Part shown: in pieces, positions 25,971 to 35,005 of the stretch
How the letters are laid out: every line of letters begins with the position of its first letter
Position numbering within the stretch: position 1 is the stretch's first letter
Origin: Bacteroidota bacterium
GTDB lineage: Bacteria > Bacteroidota > Bacteroidia > AKYH767-A > OLB10
NCBI GenBank assembly: GCA_024638565.1
Contig: JAHEKC010000007.1
Location: forward strand, 1 to 59,350
Length of the DNA: 59,350 nucleotides
Direction of reading: 5' to 3'
Position numbers and translations under genes: made by a program
The notes under the pieces: generated by a model
The model's input: the letters and a program-made list of their open reading frames with translations, nothing else
Told to the model about the DNA's origin: nothing
Database searches by the model: none

Positions 25971-27971
25971 ATGATGAAGAAATTGCAATATCTTTTAGTC
26001 TGCGTATTGTCCCTGTCGCTGGTCACCGGCGCCTTCGGAGACGATAAGCCGAAGAAGAGCAAGACGCCGAAAGCGGACGAAAAATTCGAGCGTGGCATGT
26101 ATAGCGATGCTATGGAACTTTACAAGAAGTGCTATGCCAAGCAGAAGAAGAAGGAAGACAAGTCGCGGTCCGCATACATGGTCGCTGAATGTTACCGCCT
26201 GAACGGCAACTATGTCGAAACTGCCAACTGGTATGAAAAGGCCTACTCCAGCGGTAATCGTGAACCCAATACAATCATGCGCTGGGCCGAAGCGCTGAAG
26301 AGCAACGGCAAGTACGATGAATCCGTTGCCAAGTACAACGAATACAAGGAAATGAAGGATGCGGACGTGGCCGCGGCGACCGAAGGGATCAAGCAGGCGG
26401 AACAGGCACAGGCCTGGACGGACAAGCCCACACGCTTCGAGGTGAACAACGAAAGCGCGCTAAATACCAAGTACTACGATTTTGCGGTGGCCCGGAACCC
26501 GATGAGCAAAAACGGAATCCTGCTCACCTCCTCACGGGAAGCTTCTACCGGCACCAAGTTTGACGGCTGGTACGGGCAAAAGTATTTTGACCTGTTCAGT
26601 GCTGAACAGGACAACAATGGCAAATGGAGCACCCCTGTACCCATGCCCGAACCCGTGAACGGGAAAGCCAGCGACGGCGCCTGCACGTTCGACAGCAAAG
26701 GGACCACCATGTACTTCACCCGCTGCGAATCCGTGGATGACGAGTACGGTTCATGCAAGATCTTCATGACCAGGTACCAGAATGAGGTCTGGAGTGAACC
26801 TGAACCCCTGCCTTTTAACTCAAACGAATACTCCGTGGGTCATCCGTCCCTTTCAGTCGATGGCAAATCCCTTTACTTCTCCTCCGACATGCCCGGCGGG
26901 CAGGGAGGACATGACCTTTATATCTGTACATGGGACGAGGCAGCCGGCAACTGGAGCGCACCCAGGAATATGGGTGCCGCTGTCAATACGAGGAAGGACG
27001 AAATGTTCCCGCATATTCATGAGAACGGGAAACTATATTTCTCCTCCAACGGGCACAGTGGAATGGGCGGCCTCGATATCCTGTCGGCAACAGACGACGG
27101 CGGCAACTGGATTGTAAGGAACCTCAAGTCACCCATCAATACCGGTGCGGACGATTTCAATATCCAGTTCACCACCGTCACAAGCGGGTATTTCTCTTCA
27201 AACCGCCCCGGCGGACAGGGCAGCGACGACATTTACTCCTTCGTGATGCCCCCGCCGAATTTCGCTGTCTATGGCAGGGTGTACGACACCGATACCAAGG
27301 AAAGCATCTCAGGTGCCACGGTAGAGCTGTTCGGCAGCGACGGCACTTCACTGAGCGTCAAAACCGAGGATGACGGCAACTACAGGTATCAGCTAAAGCC
27401 GAATGTCAAGTACAAGATTTCCGCATCGTTTACCGGCTACCTGACCAAGTTCGCAGAAGTTTCCACCGTGGGGATCGATGAATCCATGGACTTCGAGGAA
27501 AACTTCGACTTCCCACTCAAGTCATCGGCCAAGCCCATCACCTTGCCCGAGGTATTCTATGACCTCGACAAATCGACGCTGCGTCCTGTATCGCGGACCG
27601 CGCTTGACGGCCTCGTGACGGTACTTAACGAAAACCCAACCATCACCATCAAGATGACCGCGCACACTGACCTTCGTGCCAGTGACGAGTATAATATCCG
27701 GCTGTCAGACCGCAGGGCCAAGTCATGCGTGGATTACCTGATCAAGAAAGGTATTGCAAAAGACAGGCTTTCCTCGGAAGGCAAGGGCGAAACCACACCC
27801 AAGGAGGTCGAGAACGATGAGGAATACCTCCCATTCAAGCGTGGCGACGTGCTGACACCGGCCTTCATCGAAAAACTCGAAACGACAGAGCTGAAGGAGA
27901 AAGCCCACCAGTATAACCGGAGAACAGAATTTGAAGTGCTCCGCACTGACTATGTACCCAAAGAGGACTAA
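25971..27971 (+). CDS. OmpA-family protein with TPR, PD40 and CRD domains (PorE-like)
   Basis: 666 residues. A signal peptide (MMKKLQYLLVCVLSLSLVTGAFG) is followed by tetratricopeptide-like helices (~35-135), a PD40/WD40-like propeller region (~165-425, with SLYFSSDMPGGQGGHDLYI and GYFSSNRPGGQGSDDIY as repeats), a carboxypeptidase-regulatory-like domain (~435-500) and an OmpA peptidoglycan-binding domain (~530-660). That last domain carries TAHTDLRASDEYNIRLSDRR, with the Asp and Arg that grip diaminopimelate. The domain order and length match PorE, the peptidoglycan-linked accessory protein of the type IX secretion system. Similar OmpA proteins have other roles, so the PorE name is a likely but unproven assignment. 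Monocistronic between two terminators. Confidence 0.8.
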   Translation: MMKKLQYLLVCVLSLSLVTGAFGDDKPKKSKTPKADEKFERGMYSDAMELYKKCYAKQKKKEDKSRSAYMVAECYRLNGNYVETANWYEKAYSSGNREPNTIMRWAEALKSNGKYDESVAKYNEYKEMKDADVAAATEGIKQAEQAQAWTDKPTRFEVNNESALNTKYYDFAVARNPMSKNGILLTSSREASTGTKFDGWYGQKYFDLFSAEQDNNGKWSTPVPMPEPVNGKASDGACTFDSKGTTMYFTRCESVDDEYGSCKIFMTRYQNEVWSEPEPLPFNSNEYSVGHPSLSVDGKSLYFSSDMPGGQGGHDLYICTWDEAAGNWSAPRNMGAAVNTRKDEMFPHIHENGKLYFSSNGHSGMGGLDILSATDDGGNWIVRNLKSPINTGADDFNIQFTTVTSGYFSSNRPGGQGSDDIYSFVMPPPNFAVYGRVYDTDTKESISGATVELFGSDGTSLSVKTEDDGNYRYQLKPNVKYKISASFTGYLTKFAEVSTVGIDESMDFEENFDFPLKSSAKPITLPEVFYDLDKSTLRPVSRTALDGLVTVLNENPTITIKMTAHTDLRASDEYNIRLSDRRAKSCVDYLIKKGIAKDRLSSEGKGETTPKEVENDEEYLPFKRGDVLTPAFIEKLETTELKEKAHQYNRRTEFEVLRTDYVPKED

Positions 27972-27990
27972 CATCCTATGAATCCATTTA

Positions 27991-28020
27991 AACTCCTTCG
28001 CCCAGCGGAGGAGTTTTTTA
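27991..28020 (+). terminator. Rho-independent terminator after the OmpA gene
   Basis: AACTCCT (27991-27997) pairs with AGGAGTT (28009-28015) around an 11-base loop, and the 3' arm runs into a T-rich tract (28014-28023). It sits 19 bases after the stop and just before purM. Confidence 0.8.
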
Positions 28021-28028
28021 TTTAACCC

Positions 28029-29198
28029 ATGTCCGACCGATACAGCTCCAGGGGCGTGTCATCCCAAAAGGAAGATGTGCACAAGGCCATCCGCAAAAGT
28101 GGAAAGGGTCTTTACCCTAAAGCGTTTTGCAAGGTGCTGCCGGACCTGATCGGCGGCGACCGCCGGTACTGCAACATCATGCATGCCGACGGTGCAGGCA
28201 CCAAGTCTTCACTGGCCTATGCCTACTGGAAGGAAACCGGCGACCTTTCCGTATGGAAAGGCATCGCGCAGGACGCACTGGTCATGAACATAGACGACCT
28301 GCTCTGCGTGGGCGCCACGGACAGGATCCTGGTCTCCTCCACCATTGGCAGGAACAAGCACCTTATCCCGGGAGAAGTCATCTCGGCCGTCATCCGCGGT
28401 ACGGAAGAATGCCTTTCCTGGCTGCGTGATAACGGGATCCGGATCGAATCCGCGGGAGGTGAAACGGCCGACGTGGGTGACCTGGTAAGGACCATCATCG
28501 TGGATTCCAACGTGACCTGCCGGCTGCCCAGGAAAGATGTCATCGACAACAGGAAAATCCGGGCCGGGGACGTCATCGTGGGCCTGTCCTCCGCGGGAAA
28601 GGCAAACTATGAGAAGACGTACAACAGCGGTATCGGCAGCAACGGACTTACCTCCGCGCGCCATGACGTGCTCAGCCGATACATCGCCCGTAAATACCCG
28701 GAAACATACGATCCTAAGGTTCCCCGCCGCCTCGTCTATTCAGGGACCCGGAAGCTGACTGAAAAGGTCAGGATCGGGCGCTTTCAAACTACCGTGGGAA
28801 AGCTGCTGCTGTCCCCCACCAGGACATATGCACCCGTGATCCGGAAAATACTTTCCCGCCACCGCGCACGTATCCACGGAATGATACACTGCAGCGGCGG
28901 GGGCCAGACGAAGGTGTTGCACTTTGTCGATGGGCTGCATGTGGTCAAGGACCACCTCTTCCCTATTCCGCCCGTATTCGAAATGATACAGGAGGAATCA
29001 GGAACCGCATGGCACGAAATGTACCGGGTGTTCAATATGGGACACCGGATGGAACTTTATGTATCACCGGCTTACGCCGATGACCTTATTGCCGTTTCGA
29101 AATCATACGGCATCGATGCGCGAGTGGTCGGCCGCGTGGAAAAGGCGAAAAAAAGCGTGTGTACGATCGATTCCGTTCACGGGACATTTGTTTATTAG
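28029..29198 (+). CDS. purM: Phosphoribosylformylglycinamidine cyclo-ligase (AIR synthase)
   Basis: 389 residues. PurM closes the imidazole ring in purine synthesis: FGAM plus ATP gives AIR. Family blocks are HADGAGTKSSLAYAYW, MNIDDLLCVGATDRILVSST, ESAGGETADVGDLVRT and the C-terminal IHGMIHCSGGGQTKVLHFVD. It is about 40 residues longer than the E. coli enzyme, in line with the Bacteroidota form. It is the first gene of a probable purM-prfA-pyrF run on one strand. Confidence 0.92.
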   Translation: MSDRYSSRGVSSQKEDVHKAIRKSGKGLYPKAFCKVLPDLIGGDRRYCNIMHADGAGTKSSLAYAYWKETGDLSVWKGIAQDALVMNIDDLLCVGATDRILVSSTIGRNKHLIPGEVISAVIRGTEECLSWLRDNGIRIESAGGETADVGDLVRTIIVDSNVTCRLPRKDVIDNRKIRAGDVIVGLSSAGKANYEKTYNSGIGSNGLTSARHDVLSRYIARKYPETYDPKVPRRLVYSGTRKLTEKVRIGRFQTTVGKLLLSPTRTYAPVIRKILSRHRARIHGMIHCSGGGQTKVLHFVDGLHVVKDHLFPIPPVFEMIQEESGTAWHEMYRVFNMGHRMELYVSPAYADDLIAVSKSYGIDARVVGRVEKAKKSVCTIDSVHGTFVY

Positions 29199-29247
29199 CT
29201 TGGCAGAATTCTATTAATGAAAGCAGGTCGTTAATCCTGCGGGTATC

Positions 29248-30324
29248 ATGGACCTCCTCGAAAAACTGGAAGCCATCCGGCAGAAATACCTCGATATCGA
29301 GATGCAACTCAGCAGCCCCGAGGTGACGGCTGACATGAAGAAGTATACCACCCTGAACAAGTCCTACAAGGACCTCCAGGATGTGGTTGAGCTGTACGAT
29401 CGCTACAAATCGGTGCTGGAAAACATCTCCCAGTCACGCGAGATCCTGCAGAACGAAAAGGATGCCGGATTCAGGGCGCTGGCCAAAAGTGAACTGGAAA
29501 CCCTTGAGCCGGAACAGGAACAGCTGGAGGAGACCATCCGGCTGAAACTGGTCCCGAAGGACCCGGAAGACGAAAAAGATGTGGAAATGGAAATCAGGGC
29601 CGGCACCGGCGGCGATGAAGCCAGCATCTTTGCAGGTGACCTGTTCCGGATGTATACCAGGTATTGTGAGAAGCGGAAGTGGAAAACGGAAATCATGGAC
29701 TTCAACGAGGGCAATACGGGAGGCTACAAGGAAATGGTCTTCAGCGTGAAGGGAGATAACGTGTACGGGCAGCTCAAATACGAATCCGGTGTGCACCGGG
29801 TGCAGCGTGTGCCGGAAACAGAGACCATGGGCCGCGTACATACATCGGCCGCCACCGTGGCGGTGCTGCCCGAGGCAGAAGAGGTGGATGTGGAAGTCAA
29901 TCCCGCCGACCTTGAATTCCAGACGGCCCGTTCCAGCGGTGCCGGCGGCCAGAACGTGAACAAGGTGGAAACGAAGGTGCAGCTCACGCACAAGCCCACC
30001 GGCATCGTGGTGACCTGCCAGGTGGAACGCTCCCAGCATGGCAACCGCGAAAGGGCACTGCAGATGCTGCGAACGAAACTTTACGAAATGGAACTGCAGA
30101 AGCACCAGGCGGAGATTTCACAGAAAAGAAAGACCATGGTGTCAACCGGCGACCGCAGCGCCAAAATCCGAACGTACAACTACGCCCAGAGCCGGGTGAC
30201 CGACCACCGCATCGGGCTGTCGACTTATAACCTGCCCACATTCATGAACGGCGATATCCAGGAATTCATTGATGCGCTGCAAATCGCGGAGAATGCGGAA
30301 AAAATGAAAGAAGGATCGGGATGA
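29248..30324 (+). CDS. prfA: Peptide chain release factor 1
   Basis: 358 residues. Releases completed peptides at UAA and UAG. The catalytic GGQ is in [18 protein letters not shown]. The codon-reading tripeptide of the PxT type is RVPETE, in the block [20 protein letters not shown]. The PxT motif (not SPF) separates RF1 from RF2. No frameshift site is present, as expected for RF1. It lies 49 bases after purM. Confidence 0.97.
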   Translation: MDLLEKLEAIRQKYLDIEMQLSSPEVTADMKKYTTLNKSYKDLQDVVELYDRYKSVLENISQSREILQNEKDAGFRALAKSELETLEPEQEQLEETIRLKLVPKDPEDEKDVEMEIRAGTGGDEASIFAGDLFRMYTRYCEKRKWKTEIMDFNEGNTGGYKEMVFSVKGDNVYGQLKYESGVHRVQRVPETETMGRVHTSAATVAVLPEAEEVDVEVNPADLEFQTARSSGAGGQNVNKVETKVQLTHKPTGIVVTCQVERSQHGNRERALQMLRTKLYEMELQKHQAEISQKRKTMVSTGDRSAKIRTYNYAQSRVTDHRIGLSTYNLPTFMNGDIQEFIDALQIAENAEKMKEGSG

Positions 30325-30442
30325 AAATAGTAGCAGTGGCAGTCATTGAACGTACTCGAATACCCGGTTGCCCGAATACCTGAATGACGGATCGTGACTC
30401 GCGAATGCAAACCTTGAACTTTGAACCATGAACAGCCATTAG

Positions 30443-31240
30443 ATGGACCGCCTCACCCTCATCAGCCAGATACGAAAGAAGCGCTCATTCCTCTGCGTGG
30501 GCCTGGATACGGATCCCGCACGCATTCCCGGTCACCTGCGCAAGTCGGATGACCCCGTATTCGAATTCAACAAGGCCGTCATAGAAGCGACCCGGGATCA
30601 TTGTGTGGCGTACAAGCCCAACATCGCATTCTATGAAGCTATGGGGCCAAAAGGCTGGCACACCCTGGAAAAGACACTCGCACTGATCCCCGATGACATC
30701 TTCACCATTGCGGACGCCAAGCGCGGCGACATCGGCAATTCCTCGAAAAAATATGCCGAGACGTTCTTCCAGACATTCGATTTTGATGCCGTGACCCTGT
30801 CCCCGTACATGGGTGAGGATTCGATCCGTCCGTTCCTCGAATTCGAAGGCAAATGGGCCATCCTGCTGGCGCTGACCTCCAACCCGGGCGCGGAAGATTT
30901 CCAGTCAGCAGGCGATGAGCCCCTGTACCGGCGCGTACTGGAGGTCTCCAGCCGCTGGGGTCATGACGGGAATACGATGTATGTGGTGGGGGCCACGCGA
31001 CCGGAAGCATTTACCGCCGTCCGGCAGGTGGTACCGGGGCATTTCCTGCTCGTGCCCGGTGTGGGCGCCCAGGGCGGCGATTTTGACCGCCTCTGCGATG
31101 CCGGCCTGAACAAGGACACCGGGCTGCTGGTCAACGCCTCCCGCAGCATCCTGTACGCCTCTTCCGGCACCGACTTCGCGGAAAAAGCCGGCGAGCAGGC
31201 AGCCGCCATGGCCAGGCAGATGGCCGGCAGGATATCATAA
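30443..31240 (+). CDS. pyrF: Orotidine 5'-phosphate decarboxylase
   Basis: 265 residues, the longer type of OMP decarboxylase. Converts OMP to UMP. The catalytic loop ADAKRGDIGNSSKKYAE holds the Asp-Lys-Asp network. VTLSPYMGEDSIRPFL, the phosphate-binding LVPGVGAQGGDFDRLC and LVNASRSILYAS are further landmarks. The 118-base gap from prfA contains patchwork AT-rich sequence (direct motifs such as ttgaactttgaacc) and no gene. Confidence 0.95.
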   Translation: MDRLTLISQIRKKRSFLCVGLDTDPARIPGHLRKSDDPVFEFNKAVIEATRDHCVAYKPNIAFYEAMGPKGWHTLEKTLALIPDDIFTIADAKRGDIGNSSKKYAETFFQTFDFDAVTLSPYMGEDSIRPFLEFEGKWAILLALTSNPGAEDFQSAGDEPLYRRVLEVSSRWGHDGNTMYVVGATRPEAFTAVRQVVPGHFLLVPGVGAQGGDFDRLCDAGLNKDTGLLVNASRSILYASSGTDFAEKAGEQAAAMARQMAGRIS

Positions 31241-31337
31241 CCACACCAGCCCCCTGAAACCTGTATTTTAATACCTTAGTATTAAACCATCAGACCTGCC
31301 GGAAGTCAAAACCCGGTATCAATACAGCCTGAAACCC

Positions 31338-33677
31338 ATGAGAAGAACAATTGTGCTGATTAGCCTCTGCTCCGCACTGCTGGCACCCGCCGTGTACGGC
31401 CAGAAACTGCCCGCTGAATGGCGTATCACGCCTGACGGCAGGATGCTCATTCTCGGCGACCAGGACAAGAAGGCCACGCTGTACGACCACCTGATCGTTC
31501 GAGACATCCACCTCTCATTCACGCAGCCGAACTACTGGCAGATCATGCAGGGGAATTACCAGTCGCAGACCAATCTCATGGCCACCATGGTTGTGGATGG
31601 CATCACTTACGACAGCGTGGGTGTCCGGTTTAAAGGCCAGACTTCCTACTCGCAAACGGGCAATGCCCAGAAGAAATCGTTCAACATAGAAACAGACTGG
31701 CTCGTTCCCGGGCAGAAGCTGATGGGCTACGACATCCTGAACCTGCACAACTGCTTCCAGGATGAGTCCTTCATGCGGGAAGTGTTTTTCCAGCACCAGC
31801 TCCGGAATCATATCCCTATCGCCAAGTCGGCATTCACGAAATTGTATATCAACGGCCAGAACTGGGGTGTGTATCCCAACATAGAACAGGTCAGCGGCGA
31901 GTTCCTGAACGAATGGTTCCTCAGCAACGACGGATCGCTGTGGCGTGCCGACCGCCCACCGGGCTCACCCGGCGGTCCCGGCGGTGGCTGGGGCGACGGT
32001 ACGGCGGCACTAAACTATCACGGGCCTGACACCTCCCTCTACCAGCCCTATTATACGCTGAAGCGGTTTACGAAAACGAATCCATGGGATGACCTGGTGA
32101 ACACCTGCGATGTACTCAACAACACGCCGCTGGCCAACCTGCCCCAGACCCTGGCCGGCGTCATGGATATCGACCGGACCCTTTGGGTCCTCGCCGCGGA
32201 GATCCTGTTCTCTGACGACGACAGCTATGTCCACAAGGGAAAGATGGACTACTATGTCTACTACGAACCCGAAACGGGAAGGATGGTCGCGCAGGAATAT
32301 GACGGCAACAGTGTCATGAGTCCGAATTACCAGTACTGGAGCCCGTTCTACCATGAAACAAATCCCAACTACCCCCTGCTGAACCGCCTGTTGGCTATCC
32401 CCGGGCTCCGGCAGCGGTACCTGGCGCATTTGCGCACACTCATCGCGGAAGCATTTGACACCACGACCGCATTTCCGCTTATTGACGGTTACAAGGCGCT
32501 GATCGATACCATGGTGCAGAACGACCCGAAGAAGCTGTACTCCTACAGCCAGTTCGTGAATGAAATAACGGTACTGAAGAACTTTATCACCCTGCGAAAA
32601 GGATTCCTGAATAATAACCCGGAGGTCATGCAGACCGGTCCGTCGATCAGCAACACAGTTTACTATACCAATGGCAACGCCTGGACGGCACCTTCCGATT
32701 CCGATGACGTGGTGGTCAACGCCTCACTGGCCCATACCAGTGGCATCCAGGACGCCCGGCTGTATTACAGCAACGGGCTGGTGGGCAATTTCACCCGGAC
32801 CGATATGTTCGATGACGGGCAGCATGACGATGGGGCGGCAGGCGACGGCGTATACGGGGCTACCATCCCGGGTCATGCCGCCGGAAGCTGGGTGCGGTTC
32901 TACGTGGAAGGTGCCGCGGCCAACAATGCACAAACGGTCACCTATGACCCGCCGGGCGCCGAGCATGACGTATACATATACGTGGTGGCTCCCAAACTGG
33001 CCAACGACACCCATGTGGTCATCAATGAACTGATGGCCTCCAACATTTCAGCCGTCACAGACAATGCCGGTGAGTATGATGACTGGATCGAATTGTACAA
33101 CAACTCCACCAGCCCGGTGGATATCAGCGGCTATTTCCTTACGGATAACACGGTCAACCTGACCAAGTACACCTTTCCGCAGGGCACCGTCCTGCTGCCG
33201 AACGCGTACCTGATCGTGTGGGCAGACGAGGATGCCAGCCAGGGTGCCTTCCATGCCAACTTCAAACTTTCCGCGGCCGGTGAACAGCTTTACCTGCTCA
33301 ATCCCGGCCAGGAGCTGGTGGATTCCATCAGCTGGGGTCAGCAGGTCGCGGACATGGGATTTGCACGTGTCCCCAACGGGGTGGGGAATTTCATCATCCA
33401 GCAGCATACCTATGCCGCCAACAACAACCTGACCTCGGTCCAGGAGCTGGAGCCGGCGGTCACCGACCTGCTTCTCTTTCCCAACCCCGCCAGGGAGGTC
33501 TTGAATATAAAGGCCGTGGGAACGGAACGTGCTGAGCTGACGGTCACCGACATGCCCGGCAGGCTCGTTTACAGGAGTGAGCTGCACGGCGAGGCCCGCA
33601 TTTCACTGGCAGGCTGGAAAGCCGGTATATACCTGGTACGCTGCGGGGCTTTGACGCGGAAACTGGTGGTGCAGTAG
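31338..33677 (+). CDS. T9SS-secreted CotH-kinase-like protein with lamin-tail domain (first copy)
   Basis: 779 residues. A signal peptide (MRRTIVLISLCSALLAPAVYG) is followed by a CotH domain (~50-420; GVRFKGQTSYSQ, then KKSFNIETDW, then LNLHNCFQDESFMREVFF). A beta-rich region follows (~430-545), then a lamin-tail domain (~555-680; VVINELMASNISAV, then GEYDDWIELYN) and a T9SS sorting domain (LLFPNPAREVLNIKA, then AGIYLVR). CotH proteins have an atypical kinase fold; in Bacillus CotH phosphorylates spore-coat proteins. Here the usual WDxDxxFG-like motif is replaced by EYDGNSVM (D322) and the preceding D-x4-HN motif reads DSYVHKG, so catalysis is doubtful. It is expected on the cell surface. A -7-like TACCTTAG lies 59 bases upstream. 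Confidence 0.85.
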   Translation: MRRTIVLISLCSALLAPAVYGQKLPAEWRITPDGRMLILGDQDKKATLYDHLIVRDIHLSFTQPNYWQIMQGNYQSQTNLMATMVVDGITYDSVGVRFKGQTSYSQTGNAQKKSFNIETDWLVPGQKLMGYDILNLHNCFQDESFMREVFFQHQLRNHIPIAKSAFTKLYINGQNWGVYPNIEQVSGEFLNEWFLSNDGSLWRADRPPGSPGGPGGGWGDGTAALNYHGPDTSLYQPYYTLKRFTKTNPWDDLVNTCDVLNNTPLANLPQTLAGVMDIDRTLWVLAAEILFSDDDSYVHKGKMDYYVYYEPETGRMVAQEYDGNSVMSPNYQYWSPFYHETNPNYPLLNRLLAIPGLRQRYLAHLRTLIAEAFDTTTAFPLIDGYKALIDTMVQNDPKKLYSYSQFVNEITVLKNFITLRKGFLNNNPEVMQTGPSISNTVYYTNGNAWTAPSDSDDVVVNASLAHTSGIQDARLYYSNGLVGNFTRTDMFDDGQHDDGAAGDGVYGATIPGHAAGSWVRFYVEGAAANNAQTVTYDPPGAEHDVYIYVVAPKLANDTHVVINELMASNISAVTDNAGEYDDWIELYNNSTSPVDISGYFLTDNTVNLTKYTFPQGTVLLPNAYLIVWADEDASQGAFHANFKLSAAGEQLYLLNPGQELVDSISWGQQVADMGFARVPNGVGNFIIQQHTYAANNNLTSVQELEPAVTDLLLFPNPAREVLNIKAVGTERAELTVTDMPGRLVYRSELHGEARISLAGWKAGIYLVRCGALTRKLVVQ

Positions 33678-33738
33678 GCATTACTGCACGCGCCTCATTT
33701 TCATGCCCTTCCGTCTTCCGGGATAATAAAAAAGTTCT

Positions 33739-33746
33739 TACTTTTG
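33739..33746 (+). promoter_or_regulatory. Putative -7 box for tRNA-Gly
   Basis: TACTTTTG matches TAnnTTTG exactly, 49 bases before the tRNA. The -33 region has TTCC with 19-base spacing. Confidence 0.45.
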
Positions 33747-33794
33747 CCGTCCTCGCGGCCACGGGCTTCGTTTTCAGGGCCCCGCGTCGCTTAA

Positions 33795-33867
33795 GCGGAT
33801 GTAGCTCATTTGGTAGAGCGCGACCTTGCCAAGGTCGAGGTGGCCGGTTCGAGCCCGGTCATCCGCT
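33795..33867 (+). tRNA. tRNA-Gly (anticodon GCC)
   Basis: A complete cloverleaf. The acceptor stem is GCGGATG / CATCCGC with discriminator T, the D arm GCTC...GAGC, the anticodon stem CGACC / GGTCG around TTGCCAA, and the T arm GCCGG-TTCGAGC-CCGGT. The GCC anticodon reads GGC and GGT. CCA is not encoded. Confidence 0.97.
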
Positions 33868-34077
33868 CGGTTTAAGTTATTGGGTAATCGTTAATTGTTA
33901 TTTGATCGGCATGTCGCCAGGTAACATCAACGAAACTCCGGTAACTTTTTTTTTACCCGTTACTTTAACATCTCCGGTTCCCGGTCCACGCAAACTTTCA
34001 GCTTCTCAACAACTCGATAACTCACTAACTTACCCCCTCAATCTCGAACATTGGATCTCGAAATTTAAACTGGTTAT

Positions 34078-34162
34078 GCCCGGGTGGTGGAACTGGTAGA
34101 CACGCAGGACTTAAAATCCTGTAGCCATTGCGGCTGTGCGGGTTCGACCCCCGCCCCGGGTA
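34078..34162 (+). tRNA. tRNA-Leu (anticodon TAA)
   Basis: An 85-base class II tRNA. The acceptor is GCCCGGG / CCCGGGT (a G-T first pair, as in the E. coli Leu-TAA tRNA) with discriminator A. The anticodon stem CAGGA / TCCTG holds loop CTTAAAA. A long variable arm (GTAGCCATTGCGGCTGT) is present, and the T arm is GCGGG-TTCGACC-CCCGC. It reads TTA and TTG. CCA is not encoded. It sits 210 bases after tRNA-Gly, separated by patchwork non-coding sequence. Confidence 0.97.
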
Positions 34163-34169
34163 CTAAATC

Positions 34170-34241
34170 AGAGTGAGTGTGAGAGCGGGAGCGAGCACAC
34201 GAGCTCTGATTTTACCTCGCGCTCACTCTGACGCTCACTCT
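34170..34241. repeat. Imperfect inverted repeat just after tRNA-Leu
   Basis: Arms 34170-34195 and 34216-34241 are complementary at 21 of 26 positions around a 20-base loop. AAATCAGAG (34165-34173) can also pair with CTCTGATTT (34204-34212). It starts 8 bases after the tRNA, so it may help form its 3' end, but no strong T tract follows. Confidence 0.6.
34182..34218. repeat. 37-base direct repeat, copy A
   Basis: Identical over 37 bases to 34291-34327, starting agagcgggagcgagcacac. Similarity continues imperfectly for a further ~25 bases of ctcact/cactct-type sequence. Confidence 0.9.
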
Positions 34242-34290
34242 ATAAGGCAATTTGTCAACGCTTCCAAATCTTAATTACATTACCAATCTA

Positions 34291-34327
34291 AGAGCGGGAG
34301 CGAGCACACGAGCTCTGATTTTACCTC
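34291..34327. repeat. 37-base direct repeat, copy B
   Basis: Identical to 34182-34218, 109 bases away. It ends 33 bases before the ATG of the lipoprotein gene, so it forms part of that gene's upstream region. Confidence 0.9.
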
Positions 34328-34360
34328 ACTCGCACACTGACACTCACGCTATGAGTATCA

Positions 34361-34876
34361 ATGTCACAGCTCCCAGGCATTCGGATATCAATCATGCTTT
34401 TGACGGCATCAATGGTTTTAGCCGCATGCACGCCGACCAGAGACAGGATAAACCAGGGACAGCAATCATCCCAATCCACCACTTATGCGGAACCGTTATC
34501 GGAACTTACCCTTGCCCAACAATCTTCCTTCGATGCCCTAAACATGCTGCAAACAAGCACGGACGAGAAGAACCGTCTTTACTCCACTTTTACAGGTATT
34601 GTTCAATCCTGCTATCCGCCCGATACCAGCTTTACAATTGCGCGTACTGATTTACGTACTGCCATGGAACAGTTTGTGACAAGGCATTGCACGAACCTGG
34701 CTCTAAAGAAGCGCAATGAGCTCGCGGCAACTGCGGCTTTAGCACAAGAGGAATATATCGTATTGCATTGCCACGGCAACTCTCCCGATATTAATTACGA
34801 AAACGGGCTTCCCCTTTCAGGTACATGGGTGATGCCAGGTGTTCTTGGCCGAAGGGATGTTATTCTGGTGTGGTGA
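34361..34876 (+). CDS. Predicted lipoprotein of unknown function
   Basis: 171 residues. The N-terminus (MSQLPGIRISIMLLTASMVLAAC) is a lipoprotein signal with lipobox LAAC; a shorter start at the Met at 34394 keeps the signal. The mature part is mostly helical and polar (LSELTLAQQSSFDALNMLQ, then LRTAMEQFVTRHC, then ELAATAALAQEEYIVLHCHG) with several cysteines. I recognise no family. Codon use looks less GC-rich than in the flanking genes. A competing frame (34252-34650) lacks any such signal. It stands alone after two tRNAs and a repeat region. Confidence 0.55.
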   Translation: MSQLPGIRISIMLLTASMVLAACTPTRDRINQGQQSSQSTTYAEPLSELTLAQQSSFDALNMLQTSTDEKNRLYSTFTGIVQSCYPPDTSFTIARTDLRTAMEQFVTRHCTNLALKKRNELAATAALAQEEYIVLHCHGNSPDINYENGLPLSGTWVMPGVLGRRDVILVW

Positions 34877-35005
34877 CTGATGAAAAATGAAATAATGTTG
34901 CACCACAACGCAATAATGCAATGATCTCTTTTCATCTTGTCTGCGAAAAGCAATCAACGGCTTAACCCGATTCCGTCCATTGCCCTTTGGAATACAGGGC
35001 TTAAT

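Noticed and set aside
34252-34650. Plus-strand open frame of 132 codons overlapping the lipoprotein gene
   Set aside because: It lacks a signal or family motif, and the overlapping frame has a good lipoprotein signal (LAAC).
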